Shown here one piece after another: positions 1-11,289 of a stretch of DNA of 64,000 nucleotides. The stretch comes from Candidatus Methylomirabilota bacterium (GTDB taxonomy: Bacteria > Methylomirabilota > Methylomirabilia > Methylomirabilales > 2-02-FULL-66-22). The position numbers were made by a program, and so were the translations under genes. The notes below the pieces were generated by a model, which saw nothing but the letters and a program-made list of their open reading frames with translations, was not told the DNA's origin and searched no databases. How positions within the stretch are numbered: position 1 is the stretch's first letter; every line of letters begins with the position of its first letter. The stretch is taken from NCBI GenBank assembly GCA_016209735.1, contig JACQVN010000030.1, forward strand, positions 1 through 64,000. The letters are read 5' to 3'.

Positions 1-1
1 G

Positions 2-145
2 ACCGAGATGGTCATGCCCGGGGACAACGCCACCCTCACCGTGGAGCTCATCCAGCCCATCGCCATGGAGAAGGAGCTCCGCTTCGCCATCCGGGAGGGG
101 GGCCGCACCGTGGGGGCCGGTGTGGTGAGCGAGGTCCTGGCGTAG
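2..145 (+). CDS. tuf: Elongation factor Tu, C-terminal fragment (truncated by window start)
   Basis: Translation [47 protein letters not shown] is the EF-Tu C-terminus; lies upstream of rpsJ as in str/S10 operons. Confidence 0.95.
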   Translation, partial: TEMVMPGDNATLTVELIQPIAMEKELRFAIREGGRTVGAGVVSEVLA

Positions 146-205
146 GGTGAGAAGGTGACGGAGAGATTCGGGACGCAACGCGCAGCCATTCGACCGGGTA
201 GCGGC

Positions 206-514
206 ATGGACAATCAGAAGATACGAATCAGGCTCAAGGCGTACGATCATCGGTTGCTGGATCAGGCGGTCAAGGACATCGTGGGCACCGTGCAGCGGTC
301 GGGCGCCCTGATCTCCGGGCCCATCCCCCTGCCGACGAAGATCAGCCGGTACACGGTGCTGCGCTCGCCGCACGTGGACAAGAAGTCCCGGGAGCAGTTC
401 GAGATTCGCACGCACATGCGGATGATGGACATCGTCCAGCCCACGCCGCAGACCGTGGACCAGCTCATGCGGTTGGACCTGCCGGCCGGCGTGGACGTGG
501 AGATCAAGCTCTAG
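206..514 (+). CDS. rpsJ: 30S ribosomal protein S10
   Basis: [18 protein letters not shown] motif; operon position. Confidence 0.97.
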   Translation: MDNQKIRIRLKAYDHRLLDQAVKDIVGTVQRSGALISGPIPLPTKISRYTVLRSPHVDKKSREQFEIRTHMRMMDIVQPTPQTVDQLMRLDLPAGVDVEIKL

Positions 515-581
515 CAACCCTGGGGAGCGCTCCGGACGCCGCCGGGACGGGCGCGGACCGGGACGCCTGGGACGAACGGCG

Positions 582-1211
582 ATGGCGATCGGTCTGGTGG
601 GTCGGAAGGTCGGGATGACGCAGATCTTTGACGAGCGGGGGCGGGCGGTCCCCGTGACGGTGATCCAGGCGGGCCCGTGTCCCGTGGTGCAGAAGAAGAC
701 CACGGCGCGGGACGGGTACGAGGCCATTCAGCTCGGGTTCGAGTCCCAGCCGAAGCGGCAGCGAGTGACCCGCCCGCTGCAGGGCCACTTCGACAAGGGG
801 CAGGTGCCGTACCAGCGCACGCTGCGCGAAATCCGCCTGCAGGGGAGCGAGGGGGAGTTTTCGGTGGGGCAGGTCCTCACGGTGAATGTGTTCTCCGCCG
901 GGGATCGGGTGCGCGTGAGCGGCACCACCAAGGGCCGCGGCTTCCAGGGCGGCGTCAAGCGCTGGGGGTACAAGGGGGGACCCATGACCCACGGCGCCAT
1001 GTTCCACCGGGCACCGGGCTCCATCGGGGCCTCCTCCTACCCGTCGCGGGTGTTCCGGGGACACCATCTCCCGGGCCACATGGGGGCGGTCCGCCAGACC
1101 GTCCCGGGGCTCCAGGTGGTGGCGGTGGACCCCGACAGGCATCTGATCCTGGTGCGCGGGGCCGTCCCTGGTCCGACCGGCGGCCTGGTCCTGATCCAGA
1201 AGGGGAAGTAA
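582..1211 (+). CDS. rplC: 50S ribosomal protein L3
   Basis: LVGRKVGMTQIFDE..., operon position. Confidence 0.97.
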   Translation: MAIGLVGRKVGMTQIFDERGRAVPVTVIQAGPCPVVQKKTTARDGYEAIQLGFESQPKRQRVTRPLQGHFDKGQVPYQRTLREIRLQGSEGEFSVGQVLTVNVFSAGDRVRVSGTTKGRGFQGGVKRWGYKGGPMTHGAMFHRAPGSIGASSYPSRVFRGHHLPGHMGAVRQTVPGLQVVAVDPDRHLILVRGAVPGPTGGLVLIQKGK

Positions 1212-1222
1212 GGAGCCGGCCC

Positions 1223-1849
1223 ATGGCGACGGTGGACATCGTCAACGCGAAGAACGAGAAGGTGGACAGCCTGGAGCTGCCGGCGGCGATCTTCGGCGCG
1301 CCGGCGAAATCCCATGTCTTGCACGCGGTGGTGCGCATGCAGCTTGCGCGGCGCCGCCGGGGGACGGCGGAGACCAAGGGCCGCTCGGAGGTGTCCGGGG
1401 GGGGCAAGAAGCCCTGGCGTCAGAAGGGCACCGGCCGGGCCCGGGCGGGCACCAGCCGATCTCCGCTCTGGCGACACGGCGGGACGATCTTCGGGCCGCA
1501 TCCGCGCGACTACAGCCACCAGGTTCCTAAGACGGTCCGGCGGCAGGCCCTGCGTGGCGCCCTGACGGCCAAGGTCGAGGCGGGCGCCATCCGAATCCTG
1601 GAGTCGCTTGGGCTGGAGAAGCCCAGCACCAAGGCCATGCGGGGTCTCTTGGCCGGGCTGGGGGCGCAGGGGAAAACCCTGCTGGTGCTGCCCAGCCGGG
1701 ATGACGTGGTGGAGAAGTCGGCCCGAAACCTGCCGGAGGTCCGGGTGCTCACGGTGCGCGGCCTGAACGTGTACGATGTGCTCAGGGCCGACCTCCTGAT
1801 CCTCACGCCGGAAGGGGTGCAGACCCTCTGCGAGGTGCTGGTGCCATGA
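1223..1849 (+). CDS. rplD: 50S ribosomal protein L4
   Basis: [26 protein letters not shown] motif; ATGA overlap with rplW. Confidence 0.97.
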   Translation: MATVDIVNAKNEKVDSLELPAAIFGAPAKSHVLHAVVRMQLARRRRGTAETKGRSEVSGGGKKPWRQKGTGRARAGTSRSPLWRHGGTIFGPHPRDYSHQVPKTVRRQALRGALTAKVEAGAIRILESLGLEKPSTKAMRGLLAGLGAQGKTLLVLPSRDDVVEKSARNLPEVRVLTVRGLNVYDVLRADLLILTPEGVQTLCEVLVP

Positions 1850-2136
1850 AGGGCCCGTACGATGTCATCGGGAAGCCGCTCCTGACCGAGAAGGGGACCC
1901 GGATCAAAGAGGCGGGGAACCAGTACCTCTTCCGGGTGGCCAAGACCGCCAACAAGGTCGAGATCCGGCAGGCCATCGAACAGCTCTTCAAGGTGACGGT
2001 GCTGGAGGTCCGGACCCTACGCGTCCAGGGGAAGCTCAAACGGCTGGGCCGCTTCCAGGGGCGGCGCCCGGATTGGAAGAAGGCCATCGCCACCCTGAAA
2101 CCCGGCGACTCCATCGACCTGTACGAGGGCGTGTAG
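1846..2136 (+). CDS. rplW: 50S ribosomal protein L23
   Basis: [13 protein letters not shown]... L23 family. Confidence 0.96.
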   Translation: MKGPYDVIGKPLLTEKGTRIKEAGNQYLFRVAKTANKVEIRQAIEQLFKVTVLEVRTLRVQGKLKRLGRFQGRRPDWKKAIATLKPGDSIDLYEGV

Positions 2137-2174
2137 GCGGTGCCGAGAGCCGAGTGCCGAGAGCCGAGCACCGC
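2137..2174. repeat. Tandem 14-mer (GTGCCGAGAGCCGA x2) enclosed by GCGGTGC/GCACCGC arms
   Basis: Seen directly between rplW and rplB. Confidence 0.8.
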
Positions 2175-2204
2175 CGACTAGGCTGGGAGAGAAGGACGAC
2201 GGCC

Positions 2205-3023
2205 ATGCCAGTTCGCAACTATCGACCGACCTCGCCGGGGCGGCGTTTCCAGAGCGTCTCCACCTTCGAGGAGATCACCAAGGCGGAACCGGAGAAGTCC
2301 TTGCTGCTGCCCCTGCGCAAGACGGGCGGGCGCAATGCCCTGGGGCGGGTGACCTGCCGGCACCAGGGGGGCGGCCACAAGCGGATGCTCCGGTGCATCG
2401 ACTTCCGTCGGGACAAGGCCGGCGTCCCGGCCCGCGTGGCGGGGATCGAATACGATCCGAACCGCTCGGCCCGGATCGCCCTGCTCTGTTACGCGGACGG
2501 GGAGAAGCGGTACATCCTGGCTCCCCTGGGCCTCAAGGTGGGGGACCGGGTCATGGCCGGTCCGGAGGCGGAAGTGCGGGTGGGGAACGCGCTCCCTCTG
2601 CGGAACATCCCGGTCGGCCTCACGGTCCACAATGTGGAGCTGAAGCCCGGCAAGGGGGCGCAATTGGTCCGCACGGCGGGGGCCAGCGCCCAGTTCGTGG
2701 CCAAGGAGGGGGACTACGGGCTGCTCCGACTGCCCTCGGGCGAAATGCGGAAGGTGCGTTTGGCCTGCATGGCCACGGTGGGCCAGGTCGGGCACCTGGA
2801 GCACGAGAACGTCTCGGTCGGCAAGGCGGGCCGCTCCCGCTGGCTTGGGATCCGCCCGTCGGTCCGCGGCGTGGCCATGAACCCCCACGACCATCCCATG
2901 GGCGGCGGCGAGGGAAAGAGTTCCGGCGGCCGGCACCCCTGCAGCCCGTGGGGGAAGCGGGAGGTCAAGACCCGCCAGCGGGGGAAGACATCCGATCGGT
3001 ACATCGTCAAGCGGCGCCGGTAG
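2205..3023 (+). CDS. rplB: 50S ribosomal protein L2
   Basis: [39 protein letters not shown]. Confidence 0.98.
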   Translation: MPVRNYRPTSPGRRFQSVSTFEEITKAEPEKSLLLPLRKTGGRNALGRVTCRHQGGGHKRMLRCIDFRRDKAGVPARVAGIEYDPNRSARIALLCYADGEKRYILAPLGLKVGDRVMAGPEAEVRVGNALPLRNIPVGLTVHNVELKPGKGAQLVRTAGASAQFVAKEGDYGLLRLPSGEMRKVRLACMATVGQVGHLEHENVSVGKAGRSRWLGIRPSVRGVAMNPHDHPMGGGEGKSSGGRHPCSPWGKREVKTRQRGKTSDRYIVKRRR

Positions 3024-3102
3024 GGGCGCTGCATGCAGCGCCCGTACTAGGGCCGGGGCAGCGTCGCCCGTACCAGGGGCGCTGCATGCATCGCCCGTAC
3101 AG
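3024..3102. repeat. Three tandem REP-like palindromic units (gGGCGCtGCATGCAGCGCCCGTACtAG)
   Basis: Seen directly in rplB-rpsS gap. Confidence 0.8.
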
Positions 3103-3135
3103 CCCCCGCTGGGGGGGGCGCCGCGGGGAGGTCAC

Positions 3136-3420
3136 GTGTCGCGGTCGTTGAGGAAGGGGCCCTACGTCGACTCGACGCTCATGCGGCGGGTCGAGGAGAT
3201 GAATCGGGCGCGGGAGAAGAAGGTCCTGAAGACCTGGTCGCGGCGCTCGACCGTCATCCCGGAATTCATCGGGCACACGCTGGCCATCCACAACGGGAAG
3301 AAATTCATCCCCGTTTACATCACCGAGAACATGGTCGGCCACAAGCTGGGGGAATTCTCGCCGACCCGCACCTTTCGCGGGCACAGCGCCGCCACCACCA
3401 AGTCGACGGCGCTGAAATAG
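3136..3420 (+). CDS. rpsS: 30S ribosomal protein S19
   Basis: [11 protein letters not shown]..., [15 protein letters not shown]. Confidence 0.97.
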   Translation: MSRSLRKGPYVDSTLMRRVEEMNRAREKKVLKTWSRRSTVIPEFIGHTLAIHNGKKFIPVYITENMVGHKLGEFSPTRTFRGHSAATTKSTALK

Positions 3421-3443
3421 GGCCGGAGAGGTTGGGGACAACG

Positions 3444-3791
3444 ATGGCAGAGGCCAAAGCGGTTGCGCGTTTCGTCCGAGTACCCGCCCAGAAGGCGCGG
3501 CTGGTGGTGGATCTGATCCGGGGGCGGGACGTGAACAGCGCCCTGCTCCGGGTCCAGCTCAACAAGCGGGCGGGCGCCCGGATCGTGGAGAAGATCCTGC
3601 GATCCGCCATGGCCAACGCCAGCCAGAACCACGGGGTGCGGGACGTGGACCGGCTGCTGGTGGCCGAGGCCACGGTGGACGAGGGGCCCACCGTGAAGCG
3701 CATCCAGCCGCGGGCCATGGGCCGCGCCTACCGCGTCCGCAAGCGGTCCAGCCATATCACCATCGTCCTCCGGGAACGCGAGGACGTCTGA
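3444..3791 (+). CDS. rplV: 50S ribosomal protein L22
   Basis: [40 protein letters not shown]. Confidence 0.97.
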   Translation: MAEAKAVARFVRVPAQKARLVVDLIRGRDVNSALLRVQLNKRAGARIVEKILRSAMANASQNHGVRDVDRLLVAEATVDEGPTVKRIQPRAMGRAYRVRKRSSHITIVLREREDV

Positions 3792-3856
3792 GTCGGCTGC
3801 CCGCCCGGTGGCGCGCCCGTGGCGCGGCCTGGGGTCCGGGCGCACGGGAGGTCGGT

Positions 3857-4594
3857 GTGGGACAGAAGACGCACCCCCTGGGATTCCGCCTGGGAGTCAT
3901 CAAGACCTGGCGCTCGCGCTGGTACGCGGGCCGCAACTTCGCCGAGGTGCTGCACGAGGATCTCAAGCTGCGCCGGTACATCAAGGAGCGGCTGTACCAC
4001 TCCGGTGTCTCGCGCATCGAGATGGAGCGCAAGGCGGACCAGGTGCGCATCATCATCCACGCCGCCCGCCCGGGCATCATCATCGGCAAGAAGGGATCGG
4101 AGGTGGAGAAGCTGCGGGGGGAGCTGGGCCGCCTCACCAAGAAGGAGGTCCGGCTGGACATCGACGAGGTGCGCAAGGCCGAGACGGACGCCCAACTGGT
4201 GGCCGAGAACATCGCCCAGCAGTTGGAGCGGCGCGTGGCCTTCCGCCGGGCGATGAAGAAGGCGGTCCAGTCGGCGCTGCGACTGGGGGCCCAGGGGGTC
4301 AAGGTGGCCTGCGCCGGACGGCTGGCCGGGGCGGAGATCGCCCGCTCGGAATGGTACCGCGAGGGCCGGGTGCCCCTCCACACCCTGCGGGCGGACATCG
4401 ACTTCGGGACCGCCACGGCCCGGACGACCTACGGGTGCATCGGCGTGAAGGCCTGGGTCTTCCACGGCGAGGTGCTGCCGGAGACCCTGGGGGTGGAGAC
4501 TAAGCCGCCGGAGCGGTTGCGGGATCTCCGCGTGCCCTCGGATCGGCCTCGCCGCCGCCGTGCCCCGGGGGCCCCGCCCGCGGCCCGGCCTTGA
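3857..4594 (+). CDS. rpsC: 30S ribosomal protein S3
   Basis: [14 protein letters not shown] domain [14 protein letters not shown]. Confidence 0.97.
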   Translation: MGQKTHPLGFRLGVIKTWRSRWYAGRNFAEVLHEDLKLRRYIKERLYHSGVSRIEMERKADQVRIIIHAARPGIIIGKKGSEVEKLRGELGRLTKKEVRLDIDEVRKAETDAQLVAENIAQQLERRVAFRRAMKKAVQSALRLGAQGVKVACAGRLAGAEIARSEWYREGRVPLHTLRADIDFGTATARTTYGCIGVKAWVFHGEVLPETLGVETKPPERLRDLRVPSDRPRRRRAPGAPPAARP

Positions 4595-4617
4595 GCGTGG
4601 CGCCGGAGGAGTAACCC

Positions 4618-5040
4618 ATGCTGGTACCGAAGCGTGTGAAATTCCGCAAGCAGCAGCGGGGACGGCGATCCGGGATCGCCACGCGGGGCAGCGCGCTGGC
4701 CTTCGGCGAGTACGGCCTGAAATCGCTGGAGGCGGCCTGGATCACGAACCGGCAGATCGAGGCGGCCCGCCGGGCCATGACCCGCTACGTCAAGCGGGGC
4801 GGGAAGGTCTGGATCCGCATCTTCCCGGATAAGCCCATCACCGCCAAGCCGGCCGAGACCCGCATGGGCAAGGGGAAGGGGGCTCCGGAGGGCTGGGTGG
4901 CGGTGGTCAAGCCGGGGCGAATCCTGTACGAGATGGAAGGGATACCCGAGGCCGAGGCCAAGGAGGCCATGCGCCTGGCCGCCATGAAGTTGCCCATCGC
5001 CACCCGCTTCGTGTCCCGGAAAGTTTTGGGGGGCGTGTGA
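4618..5040 (+). CDS. rplP: 50S ribosomal protein L16
   Basis: [19 protein letters not shown]. Confidence 0.97.
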   Translation: MLVPKRVKFRKQQRGRRSGIATRGSALAFGEYGLKSLEAAWITNRQIEAARRAMTRYVKRGGKVWIRIFPDKPITAKPAETRMGKGKGAPEGWVAVVKPGRILYEMEGIPEAEAKEAMRLAAMKLPIATRFVSRKVLGGV

Positions 5041-5240
5041 TGAAATATGCCGAGCTCACGGACCAGAGCGGGGAGGAGCTCCGCCAGAAGGAGGCGGCGC
5101 TCCGGGACGAACTGTTCAAGCTGCGCCTGCGCCAGGCGAGCTCGCAGGTGGAGAACCCGATGCGCATCCGGGCGCTACGCCGGGATATCGCGCGCGTGCT
5201 GACGGCCCGGCGCGCCCTGGCGGCAAAGGGGGGAGGCTAA
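5040..5240 (+). CDS. rpmC: 50S ribosomal protein L29
   Basis: L29-like coiled ORF at the canonical position. Confidence 0.93.
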   Translation: MKYAELTDQSGEELRQKEAALRDELFKLRLRQASSQVENPMRIRALRRDIARVLTARRALAAKGGG

Positions 5241-5501
5241 ATGGCGGAGGAGCGTGGTCGTCGGCAGGCGACGGTGGGGACCGTCGTCAGCGACAGGATG
5301 CAGAAGACGGTGGTGGTCGAGATCCTCCGTACCGAGCGCCACGCCACCTACGGCAAGATGGTCCGGCGAAAGACCCGGGTCAAGGCCCACGACGAGGGGG
5401 GCAGGTGCCACCTCGGTGACCGGGTGCGGCTGATGGAGACTCGGCCGCTGTCCAAGGAGAAGCGCTGGCGGGTCGTCGAGATCGTGGGGCGCGCGGTGTA
5501 G
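5241..5501 (+). CDS. rpsQ: 30S ribosomal protein S17
   Basis: [16 protein letters not shown]. Confidence 0.96.
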   Translation: MAEERGRRQATVGTVVSDRMQKTVVVEILRTERHATYGKMVRRKTRVKAHDEGGRCHLGDRVRLMETRPLSKEKRWRVVEIVGRAV

Positions 5502-5502
5502 G

Positions 5503-5537
5503 CCGGATTCCTCACGAAGGAACCGTGAGGAATCCGG
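5503..5537. repeat. Perfect 14-bp stem hairpin CCGGATTCCTCACG-aaggaac-CGTGAGGAATCCGG
   Basis: Seen directly in rpsQ-rplN gap. Confidence 0.9.
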
Positions 5538-5556
5538 ACGCGGGGTGAGGGGCAGC

Positions 5557-5925
5557 ATGATCGGCTTGCGAACCATCCTGGATGTGGCGGACAACTCGGG
5601 GGCCAAGCGCATCTCGCTCATCAAGGTGCTGGGCGGCTCCGCGAAGCGGTACGCTCGCCTCGGCGACATCATCGTGGCCAACGTGAAGGAGGCGGTCCCC
5701 GAGGGCTCGGTGAAAAAGGGGAGCGTGGTGAAGGCGGTGGTGGTGCGGACCACCAAGGAGAAGCGGCGGCCGGACGGCACGTACATCAAGTTCGACCGCA
5801 ACGCCGCCGTGCTCATCAACGACAACCATGACCCCGTCGGGACGCGGATCTTCGGCCCCGTGGCGCGCGAGCTGCGCGAGGCCCGGTTCATGAAGATCAT
5901 CTCCCTGGCGCCGGAAGTGATTTGA
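5557..5925 (+). CDS. rplN: 50S ribosomal protein L14
   Basis: [23 protein letters not shown]. Confidence 0.97.
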   Translation: MIGLRTILDVADNSGAKRISLIKVLGGSAKRYARLGDIIVANVKEAVPEGSVKKGSVVKAVVVRTTKEKRRPDGTYIKFDRNAAVLINDNHDPVGTRIFGPVARELREARFMKIISLAPEVI

Positions 5926-5962
5926 CCGTCCCGCGGACGTCGCGGGGGGTGCGAGGTTTCCC

Positions 5963-6292
5963 ATGGGCGTGGGACATCGGCTGGCGGTCCGCAAGAACGA
6001 TCTGGTGGAAGTGATCGCCGGGAAGGACAAGGGGAAGCGCGGCAAGGTGCTCCGCGTGCTCCCCAAGCTGGACAAGGTCCTGGTGGAGAAGATCAACTTC
6101 GTGAAGCGCCATGCCAAGCCGGGCCGCTTCGGCCAGCGGGGAGGGATCCTGGAGCGGGAGAACCCGCTCCATGTGTCCAATCTCCAACTGGTGTGCGGCA
6201 AGTGCGATAAGCCGGTGCGGGTCGGTCGAACAGAGCTGGCGGACGGTCGGACGGTCCGCGTGTGCCGCGCCTGCGGCGAGACGATGGATTAG
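5963..6292 (+). CDS. rplX: 50S ribosomal protein L24
   Basis: [22 protein letters not shown] (KOW). Confidence 0.96.
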   Translation: MGVGHRLAVRKNDLVEVIAGKDKGKRGKVLRVLPKLDKVLVEKINFVKRHAKPGRFGQRGGILERENPLHVSNLQLVCGKCDKPVRVGRTELADGRTVRVCRACGETMD

Positions 6293-6295
6293 GCC

Positions 6296-6949
6296 ATGGC
6301 AGACAAGGCAGAGCGCAAGGCCAAAGCAACGGCCAGGCCGGAGAAGGGGGAGAAGGGGGAGGCGAAGAAGGGCCCGGCCGCAGCGGCCGCTCCCGTCGCC
6401 CCCCGGGTCCCGGCCCGGCTGCGGGAGCGCTACCGGCGGGAAGTGATCCCGGCCCTGATCCGGCAGTTCAACTACCGGAACCCGATGCAGGTCCCCAAGG
6501 TGGTGAAGGTGGTCCTCAATATGGGGCTGGGGGAGGCGGTGGGAAACGCCAAGGTGGTCGAGACCGCCGTGGCGGAGATGGCGTCCATCGCCGGCCAGAA
6601 GCCCGTAGTGACCCGCGCCAAGAAGTCCGAGGCGGGCTTCAAGCTACGCGCCGGGATGCCCATCGGGTGCAAGGTGACGCTGCGCGGCGAATCGATGTAT
6701 GAGTTCCTGGACCGGCTCCTGTCGGTGGCCCTGCCCCGCATCCGGGACTTCCGCGGCGTCCCCACCCGTTCCTTCGACGGGCGGGGAAACTACGCCCTGG
6801 GCATCCGGGAGCAGCTCATCTTCCCGGAGATCCGCTACGACAAGGTGGAGATGACGCGGGGGATGGACATCTGCGTCGAGACTTCGGCCAATTCCGACGA
6901 GGAGGCCCTGGCGCTCCTGCAGCACCTCGGCTTTCCCTTCCGGAAGTAG
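6296..6949 (+). CDS. rplE: 50S ribosomal protein L5 with Lys/Ala-rich N-terminal extension
   Basis: [36 protein letters not shown]; ~40 aa extra N-terminus. Confidence 0.96.
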   Translation: MADKAERKAKATARPEKGEKGEAKKGPAAAAAPVAPRVPARLRERYRREVIPALIRQFNYRNPMQVPKVVKVVLNMGLGEAVGNAKVVETAVAEMASIAGQKPVVTRAKKSEAGFKLRAGMPIGCKVTLRGESMYEFLDRLLSVALPRIRDFRGVPTRSFDGRGNYALGIREQLIFPEIRYDKVEMTRGMDICVETSANSDEEALALLQHLGFPFRK

Positions 6950-6961
6950 GCAGGGGGGACC

Positions 6962-7147
6962 ATGGCCAAGACGTCGCTCATCCTGAAGCAGCAGCGGCCG
7001 CCGAAGTTCGGCGTCCGGCGCTACCACCGGTGCCGGATCTGCGGGCGGCCCCGGGGTTACCTGCGGAAGTTCCAGATGTGCCGGGTCTGTTTCCGGAACC
7101 TGGCCCTCCGGGGGGAGATCCCCGGGGTCCTCAAGGCCTCCTGGTAA
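6962..7147 (+). CDS. rpsZ: 30S ribosomal protein S14, zinc-binding type
   Basis: [22 protein letters not shown] (C4 zinc ribbon), 61 aa. Confidence 0.96.
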   Translation: MAKTSLILKQQRPPKFGVRRYHRCRICGRPRGYLRKFQMCRVCFRNLALRGEIPGVLKASW

Positions 7148-7213
7148 GTCGCGGTCCGGCGTCCTCCCGAGGGCGCCCAGGCCGACCGCGGCGAGAGGGG
7201 AGTGGAGTCACGC

Positions 7214-7612
7214 ATGGCAATGACAGACCCGATCGCGGACATGCTCACCCGGATACGCAACGCCAACCAGGCGCTTCTGGAGCGGGTGGACATCCCGGCT
7301 TCGCGGCACAAGGTCGAAATCGCCAAGCTCCTCAAGGCCGAGGGGTTCATCCGCACCTTCAAGCAGATCGATGACCGCCGGCAGGGGATCCTGCGGGTCT
7401 ACCTGAAATACGGGGCGGGGAATGAAAGGGTCCTGCAGGGGATCCGGCGGGTCAGCAAGCCGGGGTTACGGGTCTACCGGAAGGCCGCCCAGGTGCCGGC
7501 GGTGTACAGCGGGCTGGGGGTCTCCCTGGTCTCCACGTCGCACGGGGTCATGACCGGCAAGGAGGCGCGCGAAAGACGGCTCGGCGGCGAGGTCCTCTGC
7601 TACGTCTGGTGA
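7214..7612 (+). CDS. rpsH: 30S ribosomal protein S8
   Basis: [43 protein letters not shown]. Confidence 0.97.
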   Translation: MAMTDPIADMLTRIRNANQALLERVDIPASRHKVEIAKLLKAEGFIRTFKQIDDRRQGILRVYLKYGAGNERVLQGIRRVSKPGLRVYRKAAQVPAVYSGLGVSLVSTSHGVMTGKEARERRLGGEVLCYVW

Positions 7613-7681
7613 GGCGGCCGGCAGTCCGGTGAGGGCACTCTGCCTCCCGGGGGCTGCCACCGCGGCGGGAGTGAAGCGAGC

Positions 7682-8221
7682 ATGTCACGGATCGGGAAGC
7701 TCCCCATCGCAATTCCCCGGGCCGTCACCGTCCGGGTGGACGGCCAGACTATCTCCGTGCAGGGCCCGAAAGGGAAACTCGACCTGACGGCGCACCCCGC
7801 GGTCAGCGTGGCGGTCCAGGAGCAGGAGGTGCGTTGCCAGCGGGCCAGCGATGAGCGCGCCCACAAGGCGCTGCACGGGCTGACCCGCAGTCTGATCGCC
7901 AACATGGTGGAGGGGGTCACCCAGGGGTTCGAGCGGCGGCTCGAGCTGGTGGGGGTCGGGTACCGTGCCCAGATGCTGGGCCCGAGCCTGAGCCTGGCCC
8001 TGGGCTACTCCCACCCCATCGTCTTCCCGGTGCCGCCCGGGATCAAGATCGAGGTGAAGGACCAGACCCAGATCACCGTGAGCGGCATCGACAAGCAGTT
8101 GGTGGGTGCGGTGGCCGCCAAACTGCGCAGCTTCCGGCCTCCCGAGCCGTACAAGGGGAAAGGGGTCAAGTACGCCGAGGAGCGCATTCGCCGGAAGGCG
8201 GGCAAGACCGGCGCCAAGTGA
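7682..8221 (+). CDS. rplF: 50S ribosomal protein L6
   Basis: SRIGKLPIAIPRAVTV; PPEPYKGKGVKY. Confidence 0.97.
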   Translation: MSRIGKLPIAIPRAVTVRVDGQTISVQGPKGKLDLTAHPAVSVAVQEQEVRCQRASDERAHKALHGLTRSLIANMVEGVTQGFERRLELVGVGYRAQMLGPSLSLALGYSHPIVFPVPPGIKIEVKDQTQITVSGIDKQLVGAVAAKLRSFRPPEPYKGKGVKYAEERIRRKAGKTGAK

Positions 8222-8360
8222 TTTTTGCGCTCGCGCACAAAAATAAATTTAGGGACCCAGGGAAGGCTTTTGTGATTTTTTGGGCGCGCAGCGCGGAAGA
8301 ACCGAAAGGGAGGAGTATCAAGAACCCCTTTTAGTTTTTGCGCGCGCAGCGCGCAAAAAC
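8221..8360. repeat. Cluster of interspersed palindromic repeats (family GGTTYTTGCGC-n-GCGCAARAACC)
   Basis: atttttgcgctcgcgcacaaaaat (8221-8244); partial ttttttgggcgcgcagcgcggaagaacc (~8275-8303); gtttttgcgcgcgcagcgcgcaaaaac (8334-8360). Confidence 0.8.
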
Positions 8361-8371
8361 TGAGGAGCGAC

Positions 8372-8740
8372 GTGGGACGGGAAGCGGAGAAACGGGCGGC
8401 GAGGATGCGACGGCACGAGCGCGTGCGGCGGACGATCCGCGGGACGGCGGAGCGGCCCCGCCTCTCGGTCTTCAAGAGCCTCAACCACATCTACGCCCAG
8501 CTCATCGACGACGAGGTGGGACGCACCCTGGTGGCGGCCTCGACGCTGTCCAAGGAGCTCAAGGCCTCCGAAGCTCGGGTGAAAAAGACCGAGGCGGCCA
8601 AGGCGGTCGGTGCGCTCATCGCCGAACGGGCAATGGCGGCGAACATCCAGGTGGTGGTCTTCGACCGGGGGGGATATCCCTACCACGGCCGAATCAAGGC
8701 CCTGGCCGGCGCCGCCCGCGACAGGGGGTTGCGATTCTGA
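8372..8740 (+). CDS. rplR: 50S ribosomal protein L18
   Basis: [41 protein letters not shown]. Confidence 0.96.
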   Translation: MGREAEKRAARMRRHERVRRTIRGTAERPRLSVFKSLNHIYAQLIDDEVGRTLVAASTLSKELKASEARVKKTEAAKAVGALIAERAMAANIQVVVFDRGGYPYHGRIKALAGAARDRGLRF

Positions 8741-9285
8741 TGGGTACCGTGCAGACGGTCCAGCGTATCGATCCGGAGGGGCTCCATCTGGTGGAGCGGG
8801 TGGTCCACATCAACCGGGTGGCCAAGGTCGTGAAGGGCGGACGCCGCTTCAGTTTCAGCGCCCTGGTGGTGGTGGGCGACCAGGCGGGCCACGTGGGCGT
8901 GGGGCTGGGGAAGGCCAACGAGGTGCCCGAGGCCATCCGGAAGGGCATCGAGGAGGCCAAGAAGGGCCTGGTGCGCGTGGTCCTCAGGGACAGCACCATT
9001 CCTCACGAGATCCTGGGCTGCTACGGTGCCGGACAGGTGCTGTTGAAGCCCGCCTCCCCCGGGACGGGGATCGTGGCCGGCGGCGCGGCCCGCGCCGTGC
9101 TGGAGGTCGCCGGGGTGCGAGACGTCCTGTCCAAGTCGCTCGGGTCGGACAACCCCCACAACGTGGTCAAGGCCACCCTCACCGGCTTGTCCCTCCTCCG
9201 GGACGTGGCCGAGACGGTGCGGCGAAGGCGGCGTGAGGCGACCCCGGCGGCGGCAGCCGCCCAGTCCGAGGGAGGCCAGGCATGA
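8740..9285 (+). CDS. rpsE: 30S ribosomal protein S5
   Basis: [27 protein letters not shown]. Confidence 0.97.
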   Translation: MGTVQTVQRIDPEGLHLVERVVHINRVAKVVKGGRRFSFSALVVVGDQAGHVGVGLGKANEVPEAIRKGIEEAKKGLVRVVLRDSTIPHEILGCYGAGQVLLKPASPGTGIVAGGAARAVLEVAGVRDVLSKSLGSDNPHNVVKATLTGLSLLRDVAETVRRRRREATPAAAAAQSEGGQA

Positions 9286-9515
9286 GCGCTTGGCTCCGCA
9301 TCACCCAGCGCCGGAGCCGGATCGGCTCGACGCCCGGACAGCGCAAGACCCTGGACGGGCTGGGGCTCCGGCGGATCGGTTCGAGCGTGGTGCGGCCGGA
9401 TACCCCGGCCATCCGGGGGATGGTCTTCAAGGTGTGCCACCTGGTGAGCGTCGAGGCCGCCGCCCTTCCGGCGGGCCGCGGGGCGGCCGGGCCAGGCCAG
9501 GGTGCGGGAGCATGA
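9282..9515 (+). CDS. rpmD: 50S ribosomal protein L30
   Basis: [30 protein letters not shown]. Confidence 0.95.
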   Translation: MSAWLRITQRRSRIGSTPGQRKTLDGLGLRRIGSSVVRPDTPAIRGMVFKVCHLVSVEAAALPAGRGAAGPGQGAGA

Positions 9516-9958
9516 AGCTGCATGAGTTGAAGCCGGCGGCGGGGTCACGCCACCGCAAGAAGATCGTCGGTCGCGGTCCCGGATCGGGGCACGGCCAGAC
9601 GTCCGGGCGTGGGGAGAAGGGCCAGAAGTCCCGGTCGGGCGGCGGCAGCCATCCCTGGTTCGAGGGGGGCCAGCTCCCGCTGCATCGGCGGGTCCCCAAG
9701 CGGGGGTTCGTCAATATCTTCCGTCAGGTCGTCGCCATCCTGAACGTGGGAGATCTGGAGCGATTCGCCCCGGGCACGGCCGTGAGCCCGACGAGCCTCC
9801 AGGAGGCAGGCCTGGTGCCCGCCTCGGCGACCGCGGTGAAGATCCTCGGCAACGGGACCTTGAGCAAGGCACTCACGGTGACGGCCCACCGGTTCTCCAA
9901 GGGCGCCGCAGCCAAGATCGAGGCCGCCGGCGGCCGTGCCGAGGTCATCGCCGCGTGA
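9512..9958 (+). CDS. rplO: 50S ribosomal protein L15
   Basis: [41 protein letters not shown]. Confidence 0.97.
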   Translation: MKLHELKPAAGSRHRKKIVGRGPGSGHGQTSGRGEKGQKSRSGGGSHPWFEGGQLPLHRRVPKRGFVNIFRQVVAILNVGDLERFAPGTAVSPTSLQEAGLVPASATAVKILGNGTLSKALTVTAHRFSKGAAAKIEAAGGRAEVIAA

Positions 9959-11262
9959 TCGAGCAGATCCAGAACATCTTCCGGGTCCCCGAACTGAAGC
10001 GCCGGGTGCTGTTCACCTGCGCCCTGCTCATCGTCTATCGGATCGGGGCGCACATCCCGACCCCCGGCATCGATGCGCATGCCTTGAAGCTGTTCTTCGA
10101 TCAGCAGGCGGGAAACCTGCTGGGCTTCTTCGACCTGTTCTCGGGAGGGGCCCTGCGCCGGCTCTCGGTCTTCGCTCTGGGAATCATGCCCTACATCTCC
10201 GCCTCCATCATCCTGCAGCTCCTGGCGGTGGTCGTGCCGGCCCTGGAGAAGCTCCAGAAGGAGGGGGAGCAGGGTCGGAAGAAGATCACCCAGTACACCC
10301 GCTACGGGACGGTGTTCCTCTCGGCGGTGCAGGGGCTGGGGATCGCCGTGGGCCTGGAGGGGATGCAGATCAAAGGGGCGGCGGTGGTGCCCCAGCCCGG
10401 CTGGGGCTTCCGGCTGCTCACCACCATCACCCTCACCGCCGGGACCATCTTTCTCATGTGGCTCGGAGAGCAGATCAGCGAGCGGGGCATCGGCAACGGC
10501 ATCTCGCTCCTGATCTTCGCGGGCATCATCGTGCGCCTGCCCGAGGCCATCGTGGCCTCCTGGACGCTGATCTCGCAGGGGGAGATGAACGTCCTGGTGT
10601 TCCTGCTGCTCCTGGTCATCATGGTGGCCGTGGTGGCGGGGGTCATCCTGATGACCCTGGGCCAGCGGCGCATCTCGGTGCAGTACGCCAAGCGGGTGGT
10701 CGGGCGGCGGGTCTACGGGGGACAGAGCACCCATATTCCCCTGCGGGTGAACACGGCCGGGGTCATTCCCGTGATCTTCGCCAGCTCCATCATCGCCTTT
10801 CCGGCGACCATCGCCCAGTTCGTGCCACACCCCTGGGCGCAGGCGGTTTCCTCCTGGCTGCAGTTTGGCGGCGTGCCGTACACCCTCCTGTATGCCGGGG
10901 GGATCATCTTTTTCACCTACTTCTACACGGCCATCATCTTCAATCCGACCGACGTGGCCGACAACATGAAGAAGTACGGCGGCTTCATCCCCGGCATCCG
11001 CCCGGGCAGCAAGACGGCCGAGTTCATCGAAAAGATCCTGGACCGGATCACCCTGGTGGGGGCCCTGTACCTGGCGGGGATTTCCATCCTGCCGGAGATC
11101 ATGATCACGCAACTCAACGTGCCGTTCTACTTCGGTGGCACCTCCCTCTTGATCGTGGTCGGCGTGGCGCTGGACACGGTCCAGCAAGTCGAGTCTCACC
11201 TGCTCATGCGGCACTACGAGGGCTTCCTGAAGAAGGCGCGGGTGCGGGGGCGCATCTCCTAG
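9955..11262 (+). CDS. secY: Preprotein translocase subunit SecY
   Basis: [32 protein letters not shown]; multi-TM. Confidence 0.97.
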   Translation: MIEQIQNIFRVPELKRRVLFTCALLIVYRIGAHIPTPGIDAHALKLFFDQQAGNLLGFFDLFSGGALRRLSVFALGIMPYISASIILQLLAVVVPALEKLQKEGEQGRKKITQYTRYGTVFLSAVQGLGIAVGLEGMQIKGAAVVPQPGWGFRLLTTITLTAGTIFLMWLGEQISERGIGNGISLLIFAGIIVRLPEAIVASWTLISQGEMNVLVFLLLLVIMVAVVAGVILMTLGQRRISVQYAKRVVGRRVYGGQSTHIPLRVNTAGVIPVIFASSIIAFPATIAQFVPHPWAQAVSSWLQFGGVPYTLLYAGGIIFFTYFYTAIIFNPTDVADNMKKYGGFIPGIRPGSKTAEFIEKILDRITLVGALYLAGISILPEIMITQLNVPFYFGGTSLLIVVGVALDTVQQVESHLLMRHYEGFLKKARVRGRIS

Positions 11263-11289
11263 CCTCACGCCGGAAGCGGAGGAGGCGAC

